The notes below the pieces were generated by a model. The model had not been told where the DNA came from and made no database searches. It was given only the letters and a program-made list of their open reading frames with translations. Positions 1 to 8,254 of a DNA stretch of 64,000 nucleotides are shown here, one piece after another. The stretch is from Bradyrhizobium sp. Ec3.3 (lineage in GTDB: Bacteria > Pseudomonadota > Alphaproteobacteria > Rhizobiales > Xanthobacteraceae). Location of the stretch: contig NZ_AXAS01000044.1 of assembly GCF_000472925.1 (NCBI RefSeq), positions 1-64,000 on the forward strand. Direction: 5' to 3'. The translations under genes and the position numbers were made by a program. The stretch's first letter is position 1; each line of letters starts with the position of its first letter.

Positions 1-50
1 GCTCGTGGTATCGTTCTCGGTACGGACACCTCCACGTGCGGGGGGCAGCC

Positions 51-863
51 ATGGTCGAATATCCTGCCAAACGCATCGACTACCGCGAGCAAGGATCGGG
101 GCCGACCATTCTTTTCGTGCCCGGCTCATGGAGTACGGGAGCGCTGTGGCGTGGTGTGATCGCTCTCTTAGGAGATAGCTTTCGGGCGGTGACAACGAGC
201 CTGCTCGGTTATGGCGACACCGAAGAGCGCCGCAGCCCGGACGACATTTCTATCGAACGGGAGATCGACATCGTCGAGGCCGTCATCCAGCGCACCAACA
301 GCGCTGTCCACCTCGTTGGGCATTCGTGGGGTGCCACGGTATGCTTGGCGACCGTCCTCCGTGACCGGACCAGGGTCGCAAGCATGACCTTGATCGAGGC
401 GACCCCGTTCAATCTGCTTCGCCACTCCGGCGATCTCGCGCTGTACGAGCAAGTGCGCGCGATGGCCGACGCTTATGTCCGCTCGTGTGACAACGGAGAA
501 CTGCTGGCTGCGCGGAGCATCATCGACTTCTACGGGGGCGACGGCAGCTTTGACACCCTCCCAGCCCGGACCCGGGACTACATTGCTGCCACCACGCCGA
601 CGAACATTCTCGACTGGTCGTCGGCGTGGGATTTCGACGTGCCGCTTGCCGCCTATGCGAGCATCACTGCGCCAAGCCTCTTCGTGCGAGGCGAGCGCGG
701 TCATCCAGTCGTTCAGCGCGTCGCCGAGGTGCTGACTAACGCGGTCTCCAGATCGTCGCTAGTGACCGTACCCGGCGCAAGTCATTTCATGATCGCGACC
801 CATGCGTCGGATATCGCGAGGCTCATTCGTGAGCACGTCGCGACGGTCGAGACGCTGCGCTAA
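51..863 (+). CDS. alpha/beta hydrolase
   Basis: A 270-residue single-domain alpha/beta hydrolase, probably cytoplasmic because there is no signal peptide. The oxyanion region reads VPGSW near residue 24. The nucleophile elbow GHSWG (about 90-94) puts the catalytic serine at about 92, and the likely catalytic histidine is in GASHF at about 245. The length is normal for the family. I chose the ATG at 51; an in-frame GTG at 36 would add five residues. The next gene converges on it from the minus strand, so it is not in an operon to its right; the left context is outside the window. The substrate cannot be told from the sequence; esterase, lactonase or haloperoxidase-like activities are all possible. 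Confidence 0.8.
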   Translation: MVEYPAKRIDYREQGSGPTILFVPGSWSTGALWRGVIALLGDSFRAVTTSLLGYGDTEERRSPDDISIEREIDIVEAVIQRTNSAVHLVGHSWGATVCLATVLRDRTRVASMTLIEATPFNLLRHSGDLALYEQVRAMADAYVRSCDNGELLAARSIIDFYGGDGSFDTLPARTRDYIAATTPTNILDWSSAWDFDVPLAAYASITAPSLFVRGERGHPVVQRVAEVLTNAVSRSSLVTVPGASHFMIATHASDIARLIREHVATVETLR

Positions 864-967
864 TTTAGCGAGCGATCCGTACGGCATCGGCTCGACCTCG
901 ACATCCAATCGTCGGAGAGCAGCGGGCGAGGCGTCAGGCATCGGCCGTGGGTCGAGATCGTCGAAAT

Positions 968-1684
968 CTAATTTTCCCTGCTCGCCTGCTCCAGCGCCTC
1001 AAGCAGATCATCGATCTCCATGCGCTTGCGGAAGTCGGGATCGACGAAGCGCGCCTTGACGATGCCGTGGCGGCCGACGACGAAGACTGCGGGGATCGGC
1101 AGGATCCAGCCGTCGTTGCCGTGGAACTTGGCCATGTCCTGGTAGGAGAGAAGCCCCTGGATCTCCGCGCCGAGCCAGATCGCCAGATTGAGCGAGAGCG
1201 CATAGCCGTTGTCGAGATCGGTGAGCACCGGGAACGTCGCGCCGGACTCGGCCTTGAACCTCTCCGAATATTCCTGCGTCTCCGGCATGATTGCGACGAT
1301 CTGCGCGCCCATCGCCTTGATGCGATCATGCGCCTCGGTCACCGCGCGCACATTCAGCCGGCAGTAGGGACACCAATGGCCCCGGAAGAACATGACGGCC
1401 GCCGGGCCACGCGCCAGCAGCGAAGGCAGCGCGATCAGCTTGCCGTTCTCGTCGGGCAGGATGAAAGGCGGCATCGCCTCGCCGGAGCGCGGTGCGTTTT
1501 CGCCGCCGCCATTCTCGTTCAATCTCACCACGAGACGATCGACCGCCGCGCCATAGGCCGGAAAGATTTCGCGGCCGGCATCGGCGTAGGCGCGAAGCTG
1601 CTCGTTCAGCGTTCCTTCCATGTCGCGGCAGCGCTGGAAGGCGAGCCTGAGCCGGTCGGCATCGGCTGGTGAGAGAGACGTCAT
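968..1684 (-). CDS. AhpC/TSA-type peroxiredoxin-like protein
   Basis: A 238-residue thioredoxin-fold protein of the AhpC/TSA redoxin family, expected to reduce peroxides or act as a thiol oxidoreductase in the cytoplasm. After a helical N-terminal stretch (1-65), the redoxin domain runs from about 70 to the end. It contains FFRGHWCPYCR, with Cys105 and Cys108 as a CxxC pair like that of thioredoxins and some atypical peroxiredoxins. The ATG at 1684 is chosen because a GGAG sits nine bases upstream; an in-frame extension to 1750 has no comparable site. It diverges from the cupin gene at 1957, and the shared 272-bp gap contains a double inverted-repeat operator, so a redox or electrophile-responsive regulator may control both genes. 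Confidence 0.8.
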   Translation of the reverse strand: MTSLSPADADRLRLAFQRCRDMEGTLNEQLRAYADAGREIFPAYGAAVDRLVVRLNENGGGENAPRSGEAMPPFILPDENGKLIALPSLLARGPAAVMFFRGHWCPYCRLNVRAVTEAHDRIKAMGAQIVAIMPETQEYSERFKAESGATFPVLTDLDNGYALSLNLAIWLGAEIQGLLSYQDMAKFHGNDGWILPIPAVFVVGRHGIVKARFVDPDFRKRMEIDDLLEALEQASREN

Positions 1685-1820
1685 TTTCCGCTCCGGCGTT
1701 TCGGATCGAATACTAGGTTCGTCGCGGTACCGCCCGCAAGGGCCGGTCACGCGAGCTCGGGGTCAGTACACATTGAATGCCGAACCGCACCAAAGCGCAA
1801 ATGCCGATCCGCGATCGGTT

Positions 1821-1856
1821 CGATAGCCTCCGCCTATCGATAGCGCAGGGCTATCG
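1821..1856. promoter_or_regulatory. tandem CGATAG-N7-CTATCG operator
   Basis: Two perfect copies of the dyad CGATAG-N7-CTATCG (1821-1839 and 1838-1856) overlap by two bases, so the centres are 17 bp apart and the shared middle reads CTATCGATAG. It lies between the divergent peroxiredoxin (start 1684) and cupin (start 1957) genes. Such ATAG/CTAT dyads resemble LysR-type regulator sites, which often occur as a recognition and an activation site. No LysR gene is visible in the window, so the cognate regulator is unknown. Confidence 0.6.
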
Positions 1857-1956
1857 CGTCGAGAGCGAGACGGCATTTCATCGGAGCCCTCGCTTCGACC
1901 AAGCTGATCCCACAGCCGGCCATCAGCGAGGCCGCGGCCAACAGAGGAGAAGTTCC

Positions 1957-2433
1957 ATGTTCAAGAATCCAATCCTGTCGCGCGCAGTGTGGGCGGGCCT
2001 TGCTCTCACCGGCGCAGTCGTGGCGCAACCGGCGTTCGCTGGCGAATGTCCGGCCGACAAGATCAAGCCGAATGCACGCCAGATGGTCGACATCAAGCCG
2101 GTCGGCGTCACCGACGTCACGCTCGGCTCGATCGACCTCGAGAAACAGCCCGCCAACATCAGGGAGCGCGAGCTGCGCTTCCGCAAGCTGACGATCGAGC
2201 CCGGCGGCATCGTGCCCTGGCACAGCCACGACGACCGCCCTGCCCTGATCTTCGTGCAGCAGGGCGAGATCGTCGAATACGCCTCCAACTGTATCGATCC
2301 GATCGTGCACAAGGCCGGCGATCTTCGTCCCGAAGTCTACGGCACCTCGCACTGGTGGAAGAACCTCGGCAAGGAGACCGTCATTCTCTATGTCGGCGAC
2401 GTCCGCAAGGATCCGCGCGACCACAACATGTGA
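1957..2433 (+). CDS. secreted cupin-domain protein
   Basis: A 158-residue protein with a Sec signal peptide (hydrophobic core about 10-24, likely cleavage after AFA at 28), so periplasmic. The rest is one small beta-barrel cupin. The metal-binding motif PWHSHDDRP gives His89 and His91, QQGEIVEY follows at about 101-108, and a further histidine (His132) may complete the metal site. Cys31 and Cys112 could form a disulfide in the periplasm. The start is the ATG at 1957, preceded by AGAGGAGA; an upstream in-frame ATG at 1777 would bury the signal peptide. It follows the double CGATAG operator and precedes an MFS gene. The exact function is unknown. Confidence 0.8.
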   Translation: MFKNPILSRAVWAGLALTGAVVAQPAFAGECPADKIKPNARQMVDIKPVGVTDVTLGSIDLEKQPANIRERELRFRKLTIEPGGIVPWHSHDDRPALIFVQQGEIVEYASNCIDPIVHKAGDLRPEVYGTSHWWKNLGKETVILYVGDVRKDPRDHNM

Positions 2434-2454
2434 CGAGTGCCTCATCCATCGTCT

Positions 2455-2558
2455 CGTCATTCCGGGGCGGCTCGAAGAGCCGAACCCGGAATCTCGAGAT
2501 TCCCCGAAGCGCAATTGCGCTCGGAGGTCTGGTGCTTACGCACCATCCCGGAATGACC
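2455..2558. repeat. intergenic palindromic repeat (CATTCCGGG type)
   Basis: The element begins CGTCATTCCGGGGC and ends CCCGGAATGACC, so its ends are complementary over about ten bases, and it contains an inner ATCTCGAGAT palindrome. It fills the gap between the cupin and MFS genes. Elements of this design are very common between genes in Bradyrhizobium. It could fold into a long hairpin in the mRNA and may reduce read-through. Confidence 0.7.
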
Positions 2559-2573
2559 GCCCCAGGGTGCCTC

Positions 2574-3782
2574 ATGACCCATTTGTCTGCACGGATCGAA
2601 CCATCGCGAATCGAGATGCACGGGCATTCGCCGGGCGCGGTCCTGCGCTCCCTCGTGATCGGCCTCACGGCGTTCCTGACCGTCGTCGACCTGTTCGCAA
2701 CACAGGCGATCCTGCCTTCGCTGACCCGTCATTACGGCGTTACGCCGGCTGCCATGGGTTTTGCCGTCAATGCCAGTACGTTCGGGATGGCGGTCGCTGG
2801 CCTCGTGGTCGGCTTCTTCAGTCCGCGCATCGATCGAAGACTGGGCATTCTGTTCAGCCTGACCCTGCTCGCCATCCCCACCAGTCTGCTCGCGTGGGCG
2901 CCCAACCTCGCGGTGTTCACCGCCTTGCGCGTCATCCAGGGCCTCTGCATGGCCTCCGCCTTTGCGCTGACCCTCGCCTATCTCGGCGAGCGGTGCAGCG
3001 CCGAGGATGCCGGCGGCGCGTTCGCCGCGTACATCACCGGCAACGTCGCGAGCAATCTGATCGGCCGGCTGGTCTCGGCCGCGGTCGCCGACAGCCTCGG
3101 CTTGGCCTGGAACTTCTACTTCTTCGCTGCGCTCAATCTGGCGGGCGCCGTGCTCGTCTATTTCACCATCCAGCGCGCCCGGCCGATGCAGACGATGACG
3201 CCGGCGGCGTCCCCGCTCAATGCCCTGTCGGCGCATTGGCGCAGTCCGCGGCTGCGCGCCTCTTTCGGTCTCGGCTTCTGCATCCTGTTCGCCTTCATCG
3301 GCACGTTCACGTTCGTCAATTTCGCGCTGGTGCGGCCCCCGTTGTCGCTGGGCATGATGGACCTAGGTCTCGTCTACCTGGTCTTCCTTCCCTCGGTCTT
3401 CACCACCCTTCTCGCCGGCCGCGCCGTAGCACGCATGGGAACGCGACCGACGATCTGGGCGGCGCTCGGCGTTGCCGCGCTCGGTTTGCCCTTGATGTTG
3501 ACCGCGCATCTGCTCAACGTGCTGGCCGGCATGGTGTTGGTTGGCGTTGGCACCTTCTTCGCCCAGGCCGCCGCGACCGGCTTCGTCGGACAGGCGGCCA
3601 CCGAGCACCGCGGCGTCGCCAGCGGGACGTATCTGGCCTGCTATTTCAGCGGCGGTCTCGTCGGCACGGCGGTGCTTGGCCGGCTATTTGATACTTATGG
3701 GTGGACGGCCTGTGTCACCGGCGTCGGAGCGGCGCTGGCCGTCGCCGCACTGCTGACGCTTGCACTCAAAAACGATGCCTAG
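2574..3782 (+). CDS. MFS transporter, YnfM-like
   Basis: A 402-residue polytopic membrane protein of the major facilitator superfamily with about 12 predicted membrane segments. The first segment starts near residue 27 and the last ends next to the C-terminus. The loop after segment 2 holds FFSPRIDRRLG, the counterpart of the MFS GxxxDRxGRR motif, and RVIQGL follows in segment 4. Overall it looks like the YnfM/arabinose-efflux-like drug:proton antiporters; the substrate is unknown. I chose the ATG at 2574 (AGGGTG upstream); ATG 2616 is an alternative. It ends convergently with fixS: the two stop codons share the four bases CTAG at 3779-3782. Confidence 0.78.
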   Translation: MTHLSARIEPSRIEMHGHSPGAVLRSLVIGLTAFLTVVDLFATQAILPSLTRHYGVTPAAMGFAVNASTFGMAVAGLVVGFFSPRIDRRLGILFSLTLLAIPTSLLAWAPNLAVFTALRVIQGLCMASAFALTLAYLGERCSAEDAGGAFAAYITGNVASNLIGRLVSAAVADSLGLAWNFYFFAALNLAGAVLVYFTIQRARPMQTMTPAASPLNALSAHWRSPRLRASFGLGFCILFAFIGTFTFVNFALVRPPLSLGMMDLGLVYLVFLPSVFTTLLAGRAVARMGTRPTIWAALGVAALGLPLMLTAHLLNVLAGMVLVGVGTFFAQAAATGFVGQAATEHRGVASGTYLACYFSGGLVGTAVLGRLFDTYGWTACVTGVGAALAVAALLTLALKNDA

Positions 3783-3961
3783 CGCTTCACCGACCGCAGG
3801 TCAGGCTGCGTCTCCTGCGGAGGCTCATCGTCGGCGATCGCGCGCCATGCCGCGCCGTCGAGATCGTCATACTGGCCGCTCTTAAGTGACCAGAGGAAGG
3901 CGGCGAGGCCGGCAAGGCCGAGCCCCAGCGCCAGGGGAACCAGGATGATCAGGACTTCCAT
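3779..3961 (-). CDS. fixS: cbb3 oxidase maturation protein FixS/CcoS
   Basis: A 60-residue protein with one N-terminal membrane helix (about 4-25) followed by SLKSGQYDDLDGAAWR, the hallmark of FixS/CcoS. The family is needed to insert redox cofactors, probably copper and heme, into the cbb3 oxidase and works with the FixI copper ATPase. It is the last gene of fixGHIS; its start overlaps the end of fixI by 13 bases, implying translational coupling. The length is typical. The stop codon overlaps that of the convergent MFS gene. Confidence 0.95.
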   Translation of the reverse strand: MEVLIILVPLALGLGLAGLAAFLWSLKSGQYDDLDGAAWRAIADDEPPQETQPDLRSVKR

Positions 3962-6153
3962 GATGTGATCCCCCGCGAGGCGCTGCGCGCGCGCAGCGCG
4001 TTCAGCATGACCAGGATGGACGATCCGCTCATCGCGGCCGCCGCGATCAACGGCGTCACGACGCCGCTGATGGCAATCGGCACCGCCAGGATGTTGTAGC
4101 CGATCGCGAGCCAGAGATTTTGCCGCATCAGGTGCAACGCCTTGCGGGCATAATCGACGGCCGTCACGACCGGCGCCAGGGGCTTGCCGAGGAAGACGAG
4201 GTCCGCGGTTGCCTGGCTGAGATGCGCGGCCGAGATCGGCGACATCGAGACGTGGGCAGCAGCAAGCGAGGGCGCATCGTTCATGCCGTCGCCGACCATC
4301 AGCACGCGCGTGCCGCGCCGCTTCAGCTCTTCGATCCGCGCGATCTTGTCGGCCGGCGTGACACCGGCGCGCCACTCGGGAATACCAAGCGCAGTCGCCG
4401 CCGCCCTTACCGCAGGCTCGCGGTCGCCGGAGAGGATCTCGATGCCGACATTGCGCGCCTTCAGCGCAGCGATCACCGTGACTGCGTCCGGACGCAAGGC
4501 TTGCCGCACCGTGAAGACGAATTTTTCGGCGCCCCTGCTGAAGGCCACGATCGAAGCTTCGGGGTCGAGATCGACACTGCTCCGGGCAAGATCATCGGCA
4601 CCGCAGAAGGACGGCCGGCCGAGACGGATCTCGACGCCGTCGACGCTCGCGTGCACGCCCTGCCCGGCCTCCTCCACCGCGCCGACGATCGGCGACTTGG
4701 CACGGGCAGCCTGCGCCACCGCGGCTGCGACGGGATGATGGCTCGACAGCGCGAGCTGCCCGGCGAGCGCCAGGATATCGGCAGGGATCGCCGCCGCATT
4801 GACTACGTCGAGATCGGGCAGCGTCAGCGTGCCGGTCTTGTCGAAGATGATGTGATCGGCTTCCGCCAGCCGTTCGATCGCGTCGCCGGCGTTGAGCAAC
4901 ACGCCGGACTTGAACATTGCGCCCGAGGCCACCGTCTGCACCGTCGGGATCGCAAGTCCGAGCGCACAGGGACAGGTGATGATCAGCACGGCGACGCCGG
5001 TGACGATCGCATCGTGCCAGCCTGCCCCAGCCAATACCCAACCGAGGATGGTGAGGAGCGCGGTCGCATGCACCACCGGCGCATAGAGCCGCGATGCGCG
5101 ATCCGCGAGCCGCCGATAGCGCGAGCGCGCCTCGAGCGCGTTGTCAAGGAGGCGCGTGATCTCGGCGAGCAGCGTCGCTTCCGAGGCGGCCGAGACCCGC
5201 ACCCGCAACGTGCCGGAGATATTCATCGAGCCGGCGTAGACCGGCGTGCCCGTGTCAGCCGTGACATAGAGCGTCTCGCCGGTGATCAGGCTCTGGTCGA
5301 TTTCCGAACGGCCCTCGATCACGGTGCCATCGACCGCGCAGCGTTCGCCGGGCCGCAGCAGCACGATGTCGCCCGGATTGATCGCGGCGACCGGCACCTG
5401 CGAGATCTCGTCGGGCCCGACGAACTTTCTCGCCGTCTCGGCCTTCAGCGCCGCCAGATTGCCCGCAACCGCACGCGTCCGCCGTCGCATGTTCTGGTCG
5501 AGAACGCGCCCGACCAGGAGAAACGTCAGCAGCATGATCGCGGCATCGAAATAGGCGTGCTCGGCGTGGTGGATGGTCTCGACCACGGACATGCCGAGCG
5601 CCAGGATCACCCCGATCGAGATCGGGACGTCCATGTTGGTGGTCTTCGCCGACAGCGCGCGCCAGGCCGAGCGGAAGAACGGCTGGCCGGCATAGGCCGC
5701 CGCCGGCAGCGCGATCAGCGCCGAAAGCCAGTGGAAGAAATCGCGCTGCTCGGGCAGCATATCGCTGACATTGCCGGACCACACCGGGATCGACAGCATC
5801 ATCACGTTCATGGTGGCGAAGGCCGCAACGCCAAGGCAACGGAGCAGGAAGCGCGACTCCGCGACCTCGGTCGCCTCCGCGCTTGCCGTCTCGTAAGGAT
5901 AGGCCTTGTAGCCGAGCTCTTCGAGCCGATCGATGAAGCGCGCGGGATCGAGCGTGCCTGCCTTCCATTCCAGCGCGACGCGACGGTCGGTGAGGTTGAC
6001 CCGCGCCAGCGTCACGTCGGGAATGGCGGAAAGACCGCGCTCGATCTTGGCCATGCAGCCGGCGCAGTGCACGCCCTCGACGGCGAGATCGATGTGCTGC
6101 AGCCCCTCACCCGCGGCACGGACATAATGGGAGAAGTCGCGCGAGACCTGCAT
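3949..6153 (-). CDS. fixI: copper-type P1B ATPase FixI/CcoI
   Basis: A 734-residue heavy-metal P-type ATPase in the inner membrane that exports copper for cbb3 oxidase assembly. Seen in order: an N-terminal heavy-metal-associated domain with GVHCAGC, the paired membrane helices, the transmembrane metal motif CPCALGL, the phosphorylation site DKTGTL, the SSHHP motif typical of P1B ATPases, and GDGMNDAP near the last helices. I chose the ATG at 6153, with AAGGAA upstream, rather than an extension to 6240 that would run into fixH. It lies 11 bases after fixH and overlaps fixS. FixI/CcoI proteins differ functionally from CopA by serving enzyme maturation rather than detoxification. Confidence 0.95.
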   Translation of the reverse strand: MQVSRDFSHYVRAAGEGLQHIDLAVEGVHCAGCMAKIERGLSAIPDVTLARVNLTDRRVALEWKAGTLDPARFIDRLEELGYKAYPYETASAEATEVAESRFLLRCLGVAAFATMNVMMLSIPVWSGNVSDMLPEQRDFFHWLSALIALPAAAYAGQPFFRSAWRALSAKTTNMDVPISIGVILALGMSVVETIHHAEHAYFDAAIMLLTFLLVGRVLDQNMRRRTRAVAGNLAALKAETARKFVGPDEISQVPVAAINPGDIVLLRPGERCAVDGTVIEGRSEIDQSLITGETLYVTADTGTPVYAGSMNISGTLRVRVSAASEATLLAEITRLLDNALEARSRYRRLADRASRLYAPVVHATALLTILGWVLAGAGWHDAIVTGVAVLIITCPCALGLAIPTVQTVASGAMFKSGVLLNAGDAIERLAEADHIIFDKTGTLTLPDLDVVNAAAIPADILALAGQLALSSHHPVAAAVAQAARAKSPIVGAVEEAGQGVHASVDGVEIRLGRPSFCGADDLARSSVDLDPEASIVAFSRGAEKFVFTVRQALRPDAVTVIAALKARNVGIEILSGDREPAVRAAATALGIPEWRAGVTPADKIARIEELKRRGTRVLMVGDGMNDAPSLAAAHVSMSPISAAHLSQATADLVFLGKPLAPVVTAVDYARKALHLMRQNLWLAIGYNILAVPIAISGVVTPLIAAAAMSGSSILVMLNALRARSASRGITSWKS

Positions 6154-6164
6154 GAGGAATTCCT

Positions 6165-6659
6165 TCAGTTCAGGATCACGCGATTGCGCGACATGAACAT
6201 GCGCTCGCCGCGCGCATCGCCCTCGAGCACGAGATCCCACTGGCCGGGCGCCACGGCCGCCGCGTTGCCGCCATAGACCCCGATACCGATCTCGGCGAGA
6301 TCGACGGACAAGTCCGCGCGCTTGTCGGTGGGCCGCTCCAGCCGTCCTGAGAATTTCAGGCCGGTGACCGGCCGGCCGGTGGCGTCACGGGCCTCGATCC
6401 GCACCGTCGCGCCGCCATCGGCGCTGCGCTGGATCTTCGCGTCGACCTGCCACTTCCGCTCCGCCTGCCCCCGCGCCGCCGCGATCTCCTTTTCGTAGGT
6501 GAGACCGGCCGCATAGGGACTGTCGACGTCGGTGCCGGGAAGCGTCGCGATCGCAAGCTTCATCATGGTGACGTTGACGCCGATCACGACGCCGAAAAAC
6601 GCAACCAGAATGATGAGGACCGTGGTGCCGGTCAGGGGCTTCGGTGCGGCGGATGCCAT
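6165..6659 (-). CDS. fixH: FixH cbb3 oxidase assembly protein
   Basis: A 164-residue protein with one N-terminal membrane helix (about 12-35) and a periplasmic beta-rich domain, matching FixH/CcoH, a protein that binds and stabilises the cbb3 oxidase during assembly. The ATG at 6659 is favoured because GGAG lies eight bases upstream; a TTG at 6671 is the in-frame alternative and has no good ribosome site. It sits 21 bases after fixG and 11 before fixI in the fixGHIS operon. Confidence 0.93.
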   Translation of the reverse strand: MASAAPKPLTGTTVLIILVAFFGVVIGVNVTMMKLAIATLPGTDVDSPYAAGLTYEKEIAAARGQAERKWQVDAKIQRSADGGATVRIEARDATGRPVTGLKFSGRLERPTDKRADLSVDLAEIGIGVYGGNAAAVAPGQWDLVLEGDARGERMFMSRNRVILN

Positions 6660-6680
6660 GGCGAACTCCAAACGATGCTC

Positions 6681-8141
6681 TCAGGGCGCGACGAAATTGT
6701 CGGTGGCGGAGGCGACCTCGCCGAGCCCGATATCGGTGACGTGGAAATGGACCGGGATCGATTTCTCCGGATTGAGTTCGGCCGGCGCCGTCACGAGCAG
6801 CCGCAATTCCGCGGTCTGGTCGCGACCGATCACGACCATCGGCCGGTCCGGCGTCACGGAATCGACGCCGACGACGTGGACCGTCGCATTCACCGGCCCC
6901 TCGACATCGATCGCGATGACGCGGTCGAAACCGCGCTTGTTGAGCAGCCGTACCGTGTAGGCGTTGCGGATCGAACCGTCGCTCAGCTTGACGGCGATCG
7001 GGTTGCGGTCGTGCAGCACGTTGACGTCGAGCAGGCTGCGGGTCAGCAGCGCATAGAGCATGATGCCGCCGATGACCGCGATGATCGCGCTGTAGACGAT
7101 GGTGCGGGGCCGCACGATACGATAGATCGGCGGCTTGCCTTCCTGGCGGCGCTGGATGTTGATGTCGTTGTCATAGGCGATCAGACGGGTTGGCCGACCG
7201 ATCTTGGCCATCACGGTATCGCAGGCATCGATGCACAGGCCGCACTGGATGCATTCCATCTGCGGCCCGTTGCGGATGTCGATGCCGGTCGGGCAGACCG
7301 CGACGCACTGGTAGCAATCGATGCAGTCGCCGACCTGCTCGCCGAGCGCGCGCAGCTCGGCGGCCTTCTTGACCGACGTGCGCTTCTCGCCGCGGTCGTA
7401 GCGGTAGGTGACGTTGAGCGCCCATTCGTCGGTGAGCGCGGCCTGGATACGCGGCCACGGGCACATATAGGTGCAGACCTGCTCGCGCATGTAGCCGGCG
7501 AGCAGATAGGTCGTCGCGGTGAGGATGCAGATCCAGATATAGGCGATCATCGGCCCCTGGAAGGTGACGAGCTCCTTCACCAGCGTCGGCGCATCATTGA
7601 AGTAGAGCACCCAGGCGCCACCGGTCCACCAGGCGATCAGGAGCCAGATCGAATGCTTGAGCACGATCTCGGAGATGCGCTCGAGCTTCATCGGGTCGGA
7701 CGAGGCGTCCTTCTTCATGCGCTCACGCCGATCACCCTCGATCAGGCGCTCGACGGCGTAGAACAGGTCGGTCCAGACCGTCTGCGGACAGAGATAGCCG
7801 CACCAGATGCGGCCGCCGATGGAGTTCATCAGGAACAGCGCCACCGCAGCGACGATCAACAGGCCGGTGAAGTAATAGACCTCCTGCGGCCACAGCTCGA
7901 TGAAGAAGAAATAGAAGCGGCTGTTGGGCAGATCGATCAGCACCGCCTGGCTGGGGGCGCCCAGGCCACGGTTCCAGCGCACGAACGGCAGAAGATAGTA
8001 GACGCCGAGGCAGAAGGCCATCAGCCCCCATTTGGTCCGGCGGAACGTGCCCGAGACGCTTTGGGGGTAGACTTTCTTGCGGGACGCGTAGAGCGGCCCG
8101 TAATCATCTTCCAGTTTGAGCTCGTTCACGGCCTTGTTCAT
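6681..8141 (-). CDS. fixG: FixG/CcoG ferredoxin-type membrane protein
   Basis: A 486-residue polytopic membrane protein with cytoplasmic iron-sulfur clusters, the first gene of fixGHIS. Two ferredoxin-like motifs are visible in the middle, CIDCYQCVAVCP and CIQCGLCIDAC, for two 4Fe-4S clusters. Extra CGYLCP and CTYMCP pairs lie near the membrane helices. The C-terminal part is an Ig-like domain. CcoG proteins reduce Cu(II) to Cu(I) for cbb3 oxidase assembly. A FixK2 box lies about 60 bp upstream of the start, so the operon has its own anaerobic promoter rather than depending only on read-through from fixP. Confidence 0.95.
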   Translation of the reverse strand: MNKAVNELKLEDDYGPLYASRKKVYPQSVSGTFRRTKWGLMAFCLGVYYLLPFVRWNRGLGAPSQAVLIDLPNSRFYFFFIELWPQEVYYFTGLLIVAAVALFLMNSIGGRIWCGYLCPQTVWTDLFYAVERLIEGDRRERMKKDASSDPMKLERISEIVLKHSIWLLIAWWTGGAWVLYFNDAPTLVKELVTFQGPMIAYIWICILTATTYLLAGYMREQVCTYMCPWPRIQAALTDEWALNVTYRYDRGEKRTSVKKAAELRALGEQVGDCIDCYQCVAVCPTGIDIRNGPQMECIQCGLCIDACDTVMAKIGRPTRLIAYDNDINIQRRQEGKPPIYRIVRPRTIVYSAIIAVIGGIMLYALLTRSLLDVNVLHDRNPIAVKLSDGSIRNAYTVRLLNKRGFDRVIAIDVEGPVNATVHVVGVDSVTPDRPMVVIGRDQTAELRLLVTAPAELNPEKSIPVHFHVTDIGLGEVASATDNFVAP

Positions 8142-8195
8142 CGCTGGGTCCGTTAGCGGGTACGATTGAACCTAGATCGAACTCCGACCGTGCAG

Positions 8196-8209
8196 TTGAT
8201 CCAGCTCAA
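8196..8209 (-). promoter_or_regulatory. FixK2 box of fixGHIS
   Basis: TTGATCCAGCTCAA is a perfect TTGA-N6-TCAA site of the CRP/FNR family. Its centre is about 61 bp upstream of the fixG start codon, the same geometry as at fixN, placing it near -40 of a class II FixK2-activated promoter. Confidence 0.85.
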
Positions 8210-8231
8210 GGGGGCGGGTTTCCCCGCCCCC
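8210..8231 (-). terminator. GC hairpin after fixP
   Basis: GGGGGCGGG and CCCGCCCCC form a nine-pair stem with a four-base loop, 24 bp beyond the fixP stop codon. No U tract follows on the minus strand, so it may be a weak terminator or an mRNA-stabilising 3' end. It directly abuts the fixG FixK2 box, which separates the fixNOQP and fixGHIS transcripts. Confidence 0.55.
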
Positions 8232-8254
8232 TCGATTGCATAAGCAGCCTTCGC

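Noticed and set aside
864..967. A possible short gene between the hydrolase and peroxiredoxin genes
   Set aside because: The frames found start without ribosome sites, are short and overlap both neighbours; I see no convincing gene.
4120..6276. A 718-codon plus-strand open frame antisense to fixI
   Set aside because: fixI on the other strand has all motifs of a P1B ATPase; the antisense translation is rich in Arg, His and Asp without any domain, as expected for a GC-rich shadow frame.
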